A stretch of 64,000 bases of DNA from assembly GCA_026182355.1 (NCBI GenBank), contig JAPFBL010000002.1:2046001-2110000 (forward strand). The letters run 5' to 3'. This stretch comes from Hermatobates lingyangjiaoensis. Taxonomy: Eukaryota; Arthropoda; Insecta; Hemiptera; Hermatobatidae. The position numbers and the translations under genes were made by a program. Numbering within the stretch: the first letter of the stretch is position 1; every line of letters starts with the position of its first letter. The notes under the pieces were generated by a model. The model had not been told where the DNA came from. It ran no database searches and saw only the letters and a program-made list of their open reading frames with translations. This document shows, one piece after another, positions 48,406-64,000 of this stretch.

Positions 48406-50598
48406 CCTTAATTGAAGATATGTTTGCTATCTGCCCGAAAGGAACATATAGTACTTCTGTAGAGCATGTCGCAAATAAATTATGTTTATAAAACGACAAC
48501 ACACACACAAACAGAGACCGTTTTGCAAAACCTATTTCAGGATACCTCAAAACGTGTTATACTGTTGATTCATCAGGCTTTGACAGTCGCAGTTCTGTTG
48601 ACAGTTGTGGCTGGGAAGTAGTACGGCGGTGGAGGTAGCTGCCTTAGAGTACCTATCCTCTTCGGGCACCACTCAATATCATTAGACACTGACTAATAGT
48701 CAGTATTGAATAGAAAACATTTTTTTTCAAAATTACAGTAACCAATTATGTTATTATTAATGTTAGAGTACATTTTCTGTTTTCAGGAAATGTTTTTTGA
48801 CGCTAAATGGCTCATAAAAAAACACTATGTTTTTAACACTAATGTTATCTGCTATTACTTGTATTCAGAAGAGGTATACATTGCTTCTTTGGTGTTAGAT
48901 CATCTCTGGGACTAAATTTTCATCCAGTAAGTATTTATCCATTTTATCTCAGAATGAGTAAATACCACACAATTACGTATTGCACAACTAATGATTTATA
49001 TTATTTTTTATTGAGGATTATTTATTTATTACTATTATTTTATTAGTTGTTATTCGGTTACATATTTCTATTACATATATTTTTATTCAAGATAATTACT
49101 ATTATTTCTTTCATTTCATTTCCTGCTTTATTTTCACTTCATTCTTCGTCTTCCTGCCTTCATTTAACCCCTGCTTTTTCTTTCATTTGGAAAATTTGTT
49201 TTCTCATAGAAGCATGGGTACTCTCGAGTTTAAAGTGGAGTATGGAGGTAAGAAGTCAGTTACCTTCGCCTTTGCTTTGACTGTCTTTTAATTAATTCTA
49301 TATCTTTGTTCTCAAACCCCTCCCCCCTCCCATTGTTCTGTACTACCAGCAACTGTCTGTATCTACTGGAATGAAGCTAATATTAGTCTTACTCCTGTAC
49401 AAAAATCATTATCCGAATGAATTGCCACTGAGCTTCTGACCGTCAGCGCAATAACCTCCTTGTTGCTATACCTAATAACCATGGCCTCAATTTCAATGAC
49501 TATTTCAAATTAGGTACATGTTTTCAAACATGTAGCTGAAAATGACATCTCAATTCAGAGCCTCCGTATAGGGTCATATTTTCATTTGTCTTAATAATAA
49601 TATTTTTTATAACTTCTTCAACCTTTGTTGAAGCATCATTCCTCTTTGTTTCGCTTACTATCTTTCGGTCCTAACGGTCAAGTTGCCTGTAGCAAGAGTG
49701 TAACTACGGTTTGTTCTTGTATTAAGTCGCAAGTCTCTGCTGAGTCACCTATAAGACAACATTCACTCTTCTACTCTACTTTTGACGACGAAGAACATCA
49801 GAAAAATTGACTAAGAAAGTGTTCTTTTCAGTTATGTGTCATGTGAACTTCCATTCTTGAAGCCTCAACTACAAAAAAGAATTCCATCATATTGGTCATG
49901 TTTAATAATTAAACGTTTCTGTACGCAGGGGTGAATTGATAACATAGTTCGTTAATAAAATAAATAGCTCTTACTTAATTTAAAAGAAACTGAAATACTG
50001 AATAATTAAGCAACATCGTGATAGTGCTGATATATATACTCACAAATTTAACACACTACTACAAACTTATCAGCTGCTATTGACCTTTGATCTTTCATAA
50101 ACATAATGAAATTAGAAATAAAAAAATAGTATCATCTAATGCAAATACATCAGAAATTAATTAAAATCTGGAATATATATAATAATTTTAAAATAGATGA
50201 ATATTTAGTAAATGTTACTAAATGAGTTTAACCACTATAGATATTAGGTAAAAAGGAAATAAACGACAGTTAGTTTTTGAGATATTTATTTTTGATATTT
50301 GTTAAAACCAGTAACAAAAACTACTTTTATTTATTTTTTAATAACATTTTAATATAAAAAAAAGACTTCACTCACATATAATGAACACAAAGTATACAAA
50401 TGTCTAGAAAACATGATAACTTATCACATACACAGAAATTTCTAAAAGCATCTAATCTGGTAGAATAGAACATCACTTAAGTACCGATTATGACACATTT
50501 TACTTAGATAGTACAAAATTATACACTCAACTTGGTTTAACATATAAAAAAATTAATTTTAAGTAATTTAAATTTCTACTGATAATTCAAATGCATTC

Positions 50599-50703
50599 AG
50601 AAAAACATGTAAAAAAATTGCTATTGTATTTAACATGACGGCTTAAGCCATACGAAGAAGGCACAGATTCAACAAAATCAATACAATAGCTTCTATAAAA
50701 AAG
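50599..50703 (+). repeat. Dispersed repeat about 105 bp, copy 1
   Basis: Shares TTTAACATGACGGCTTAAGC and ATACAATAGCTTCTATAAA with 53921-54026, same orientation; both copies lie near the 3' end of the kinase gene. Confidence 0.85.
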
Positions 50704-51559
50704 TACGCTTTGAAAAGGTTCAAAGAGAAACAGTTCCTGGGATCTAGAACCCTGTTTGACAATAATTATAATCAGTCAAAATGAGAGACCTCCCTCAAGA
50801 TTAACTGGTCCGTTAAAACTTCTTAACCCTTTTATTTATAAAACTCTTAACACTTATAGGTCAATTACAAAATATTTATATGATGCCAATAAGTGACGTT
50901 ATCTATATTCTAAATAATATCTTTGTTCTAAGATAAATGCAATTATAATACCAGTCGTTCATCAATTTTTTTTTTTTGTTTAACATAAGTTAAGATACAT
51001 TCTCGGACTGCGGGCCGTACACAGAGTGGATACACTGCTAAATAATGAATAATGATTTTAATAGTCACTTAACGCAAATGCAATGTTTTACATTAGCTGC
51101 AATTATTTCTTCATACAAGGAAGGAAAATTTCTGGTGAAAATTAAGAAAAAATAAATTAAATCTTTAATGTGAAAGATTTGGTGAACTTCGTTGTTTATT
51201 TGAAGATAGAAACCAAGAGGATGGCTGTAACTGTAATATTTCAGAATGAGTAATGTACTAAATGCTATATGCATAACACATAGTACACAATTTTAATAAG
51301 TAATTTTTCTAGTAAAAAGACTGATAGTTACTTTAAAGCAGGTAAAAAAAGAAATTAATAACTGTTTTCTTAATTTCAACTTTAAGAACATACAAAATAT
51401 AAAACTTATATGAAACAATGTTCACACTAATTAAATTTCATTCAAATTGAATAAAGCTGTAAAATATTTATCATCATAGTATGAAGAAAAAAGACCAGCA
51501 GTGCTATTTATAATGTTTTTATGACCAATTAAAAACTGTAGAGGAAACAGAAGACTCAA

Positions 51560-51800
51560 GAGTAAAGAATCGGCCCCAGTGGTCGAAGGTGTTACAGTAC
51601 TTGTTATCCGAAAACGCCTACGAAATAAAGGGCCTGATTCAACTTGCTCTACCGAATCGGTCCGACGACGACTCGCTAATCTTTAAATGCGAATACCCAC
51701 AAGGTGAAGGAAGGACAGTCGACTCCACACGAGATTATGTTGGGCCCGCAGAAAAGTGAATCGAACCTTAGTCAGATACGTCATAGCTGAACAGATTCAA
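51560..51800 (-). mobile_element. Second SINE family
   Basis: Minus strand: GTTCAGCTATGACG, then B box GGTTCGATTC, and a body (GTGGAGTCGACTGTCC, GGTATTCGCATTTAAAG) unlike the other three copies. Confidence 0.45.
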
Positions 51801-53592
51801 AACTTATATTTTTAATTAACAAAAATAAAATACACGAATTTATAAATTTCATTTTAACTTAAAATATATTCATTTTAATTTAAAATAAGTGTTTTATAAA
51901 CATTGATTACATCACAACAGAGAAAGAAGAAAAGTGGACGTATATGGAACTGATATTGAATTTAATGGTATCTCTTGTAAAAGATATTTTTAGATACATA
52001 TTTTGAAAAAGTATTTTCATTAAGTGGAATAATTATTATTTTACACACTTCTGAAATAACTATGGCATTCAGGAAAACGATACAGCACTTACCAAATACT
52101 AATTGTAATTCACTCATTAATTTATCAATAAGAGATCCTTAAACAAGTACTGCATCATAAAAAGTTTAAACCATTCGTAAAAGGATAATTAAAAAAAAAA
52201 TAAAAAATGATTACAGTACTTAATTCTAGAGCACCTATATGATTTACAATTCAAGTAAATATTATACTGAATAAAAAATAAGTAAAAAACGTAAGTTAAT
52301 TTCTGCGTGGACGAAATAATGCATCGCTTCTTACATCAGAAACTCATGTTATCTACATCCTGTTTTTGTTTTAATTTTTTTTTTTCAAGAAAGACAAAGA
52401 CAAAAACCTGTATCAAAGTCTTCCACTATTTGCCGTAAATCCCACAAAAAAAAAATTCCTCATTTTGCAATCAATTATTAGGTCACATCACATACAGTTA
52501 TATTATTTTTTTTTTCAATATAGATAAAGGTACTATATTAAACAACTATAACGTAAATAACAATTTCGGAAATACTGCATATTATTCAAACATTCATAAA
52601 TATTAACCCTTCAGTGTTTTAATAAACTGATTTATAAACATAAATATGGCAGAGGATAAAAAAAAAGAGAAGGAATTAAAAGAAGCATCAGAACAATCCC
52701 ACCAATGACTAGAAGCTAGTATTCTAAAATCACAATATTTTCAATGCTTAAGGAAATAAGGGTTATGATTATATTTAGCAAAGATACATTACGACATAAA
52801 AAAATACATCTCAAACATAATAAAATTGGCTCTCAATAACATAATGTAGAAGTAAATATTTATTACTAAAAGCTTTAAACTTCACGGATAAAAAATATTC
52901 TAAAAAATATTTTATATGTATAAAATAAAAAACCTACCGGAGGAAATAAAAAACAAATAATAGGCTCTGAGGCCTTTCATTTCATGACAACATTTTGTAT
53001 TTAATTTAAACAGCTTTTGTATTTAATTTGTATGACAAAGTGAAAGAAAGACCCCAGAACTTTTTTTTGATTTTTTTTCCTTGTAGCTTTCTGTTTCATT
53101 AATGTCCACGTTTCATTAAAACACAACGTGTTTTATTGTGATTACTTTTATATATATATATATAAACGCTAATACAATACACTTGATTTAAAAAAGTTAT
53201 AGGCAGAAGCCTATAACATATCAAAACAAAGGAAAAAAATGTTCCAGTGAAATTGTGATGTGACTTATCAGGTTCAACATTATTATTATTATTTCGTTAA
53301 ATCAAGTTCGATTCTTTGTTTTCAATACGACTCCTATTCCATGTAAGTTTAAATACATACTTTATTTTAAAAAAAAATGGAAGGGTAAGGAAACTGTAAG
53401 AACATTAAAAGTGGCTTCTTAAAGCAACTCTATTACTATACACTCAGGTATAGCCTCTTTTGAGGACGTAGAGTAATCCTTAGAAGAAACTTGAGTGAGT
53501 TTTTACAGAAGAGAATATTTTCACAAAAGTTATCAGTGCTATGGAAAACTTAAATCTGAGACATACATCACAAAAAAAGACGCAGCTGATGA

Positions 53593-61333
<7,741 letters not shown>

Positions 61334-61794
61334 TAAAAATGTTATACATATAAAATTAAGAAATAAAGATGAACAAATAAAATAACAATATCCACCATTA
61401 ACACTTAATCACATATACACAGCATCAGTTCAAAACACTAGGTTAAACAATAATAAATCCTAATCTATACTGTCAGCGCTACAAAACAATTACACACACA
61501 GTATTAGCAAGATCTTCATTAGACTTGTATCAGCATTCTTCACTCTTAATTATTAGTATTCATAAATGATACTGAACACTTTCAATGTGCTCAATATTTG
61601 TTTGTAATCCACAAATTGATTGTAAATTATTTGATATATTCTACTAACGACATTAAATCTTACACTTTTGAAAAGAGAGGAATCACATTTGGCAAAGGAT
61701 TTATCAATTTTTTTGCCATAGTTTCTTTTATTGATATTATAATGAATCCTAATTACTTAATTACTATTTGTGTATCATAAATATTAGTTTTAAC

Positions 61795-63184
61795 TTATAT
61801 CGTGTTGGAACGATTCCTAAATTTTTACCGATTCCTATACCAAGTACAATTCCAGGAAAATGTTGATTAACAATTCCGATACCAAGTACGATCCCGGTTC
61901 CTAAGCTGCTTAAGTTCTACCTGGATGTGCTCAGTAACTCAACTATCTTAATAAAATTTGTTTGTGGATCTTATTTGTTCAATATATAACAAATGACAGG
62001 AACATTATAAATGAAACTAGATGCAGTTAAAAATATGAATAGTGAGTAGCCAGAATATGTTAGGAAATGATTATCAAAATCAATCTGAATAAATTTTCTC
62101 CACAAACGTCAGGAAAAATAATGAGTAAGTTAGAAGAACTATCATAAAAATAATAATATCTATACTACATTTCATTACTTCCTTAACTGGGTTAATACTC
62201 CTACCTTTGGCCAATTGTACACTTCCATTAATATTCAAGGTATTGTGAAATATTTTTAAAAATTTTTCCACTTTATGAAAAAAAAAGTTAGGTTTTAATC
62301 AAATCAAATGTATATAATTTTTGGTAACTGTTTAACATTTTTAATTATAAAAAAAAGTGATATAAAAAAGTTACCGACCAATTTTTTTAGTACTCTTAGT
62401 GAATCAACTGAATACAAAAAATTACTTATTAATAGAGAATTTAATCTAAAATAAACGTTGTAATAAATTATCGAACTAGTAGCTACCAACAATGTTTAAA
62501 TAACTTTCTTTCATCTGTTGTTAACATTAATTATCTCATCCATTTATTCCCCTGAAATTACCCCACTCAGTTAAGAAAGTGAAAATGTATATTTTTAAAA
62601 AAGACGTTTCTGCATGGCGTCCCTGATTTGACTTCTTATTCATAATTGAACCCTGTCATTAATAAACTATTATGAAGAAACATGAGTATTTCTCCTGTCT
62701 CTGACGCCATTTCATCTCATTTTGGTGAATAAAGAGTTCCTCCTACACTAAATAACCTTACCTTTCACTCTCAACTGAAGTAGGGAATGGGGGGGGGGGG
62801 GGGGGGACCAGTATATCTTTGACACAGCTGACAAATTTGGAAAATTCTTCTGGTTGCTGCACCACCAATGAAGAGGTTTTTCAAATGTCCATACTTCGAC
62901 ATTTCAAACTTGATTTCATTCTCTAATGCTCTTATAATTTTCCATATTTCATTAAAATATGTTTTTTTATTATAAATATTTGACACTATTAATCTCACCT
63001 CAAACAAATACTCGTAGTAGTATTGTTATTACAGTTCAATTAACTTAATTTAATTTATCTTAAAATTTAAGAGAATCGTAATGAAAGAATCGGAAATCTA
63101 AGATTATTTAACGATGCGATTCCGATTGCCCCAAAAATACAAGATTCTTACAATTAATGATTCTGATTAATCGTCCCAACACTA
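61795..63184. mobile_element. hAT-like non-autonomous DNA transposon in Src64B-like intron
   Basis: An exact 8-bp direct repeat GTTTTAAC flanks the segment at 61787-61794 and 63185-63192. The ends are inverted: left TTATATCGTGTTGGAACGATT, right (minus) TAGTGTTGGGACGATT, sharing GTGTTGGRACGATT, with GATTCCGAT-like repeats inside both ends. An 8-bp target duplication and TAGTGTTGG-type ends are hAT hallmarks. About 1.4 kb; no transposase motif recognised. A minus-strand frame at 63007-62771 and an 18-base G run at 62789-62806 lie inside. Confidence 0.72.
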
Positions 63185-64000
63185 GTTTTAACCTTTTTCA
63201 TAAAATCCTATTTCTGTTTTTAACTGACTATATTTTTGTTTATTTTAATAAACAAAATATAATAATTCATTAACTATTCAATTAATTCATCTTAATGTCG
63301 TTCAATTTTATTACATTGCGATGTTTATGACCAAGGATTGTAATTAAGCTGTGAGCCTGTTTAAAATAAATAAAACTTTTGAAATGTACTTTTTATAAAA
63401 TAAGAAAACTTAAAAAAATCCAAAATCACATCGATAACAATTCACAATTTTTGAGAATTTTAAATAACGATGCTGTGGAAAACAAATTTGGTTAATTGTA
63501 AGTTTATTTGACGTTCTAGCCATTTGTTATAAAAGTTCGATTAATTCCGATAACCAATAGAGCTTATGTTAGGACTTTGAATATTATCCAGAGGGTCCAT
63601 GTGGAGATACTCTGATGTTGAAGATTTAACAAAGTCTTTAGGGGAACAGTTTTCTGGAAAAAGTTAGTAATGTATATTTTCTCTATAGTAATCAATATTG
63701 ACTGCTTATTTTCAAGCTTTAAATTTTTTTGCTATAAGTTTTAAGTTTGATGGTGGTTTACTTTTCTAATTTTAATATTCAGCCATACCAAATGGTAGTT
63801 TCCATTTTAACAAAACAATGCAGATACATTTATAGTAATCTATAACAATAATCGAAAAAAATAAACAGTTACTATTCACTTATCTTAAAATTTCTCAATA
63901 TAAAAGATACTTGAACGTTTATGATAGTAAGCTTACTAGTATATGAGTTGACTAGAGACTGGAGAGTGGGAAAGGTTTGATTGGAAGCAATGAAGTAGCC

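Larger units (their letters stand above)
49010..53590. other. Intergenic or 3' UTR of the kinase gene, no coding signal
   Basis: Very AT-rich. Holds the SINE at 51.6 kb and one copy of the 105-bp repeat. The part next to 53593 should be 3' UTR of the minus-strand kinase gene; its end cannot be placed. Confidence 0.45.

Noticed and set aside
62771..63007. Minus-strand 78-codon frame ending in a Pro run, inside the hAT-like element
   Set aside because: The Pro run comes from an 18-base G tract, and I see no BED finger, DDE or hAT dimerisation motif; it could be a transposase scrap but cannot be supported.

Overview
This is AT-rich nuclear DNA from an invertebrate animal, most likely a protostome. 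The evidence is spliced genes with GT/AG introns, a Src64B-type kinase, a PPP1R16-type phosphatase subunit, and a transposon load of Penelope-like elements, LOA/Jockey-like LINEs, a Helitron, tRNA-derived SINEs and a hAT-like element. The species cannot be named from the sequence. There is nothing bacterial, organellar or viral in it, and no CRISPR array, rRNA or functional tRNA gene.

Layout. 1-22.3 kb is gene-free as far as I can see: decayed transposons (a Penelope-like RT/endonuclease remnant at 2.4-3.5 kb, LINE fragments at 11.6 and 16-17.1 kb, a Penelope 3' end at 15.1-15.6 kb, a SINE at 5.2 kb), microsatellites and unassigned AT-rich DNA. 22,393-34,038 (+) is a complete coding region of ten exons (514 aa) for an ankyrin-repeat protein phosphatase 1 regulatory subunit of the PPP1R16A/MYPT3-TIMAP family, ending in a CaaX prenylation box. 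34-42.8 kb is mostly very AT-rich DNA that may include its 3' UTR, plus inverted-repeat elements at 41.1-41.7 kb. 42.86-43.6 kb (-) is the 3' end of a Helitron with a broken helicase. 44,753-45,935 (+) is a two-exon gene for a small, acidic, cysteine-bearing secreted protein that I do not recognise. 47.2-48.4 kb holds a LINE RNase H remnant and a SINE. 53,593-61,333 (-) is the 3' half of a Src64B-like tyrosine kinase (five exons, linker plus whole kinase domain); its SH3/SH2 exons must lie beyond base 64,000. Its introns hold a Penelope-like element with a GIY-YIG endonuclease (54.8-55.9 kb), two long near-perfect inverted repeats (55.9-57.1 kb), a SINE (59.5 kb) and a hAT-like element with 8-bp target duplications (61.8-63.2 kb).

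Recurring theme. At least six otherwise different repeats carry the same small RNA-like module: CUGANGA (or a close variant), one extra base, a short perfect stem-loop, then GAAA. This is the core layout of a hammerhead ribozyme. It lies next to Penelope-like coding sequence twice and inside large inverted repeats four times. I regard this as the most interesting signal here. Hammerheads are known from Penelope-like elements; the constant extra base and the inverted-repeat packaging deserve a check.
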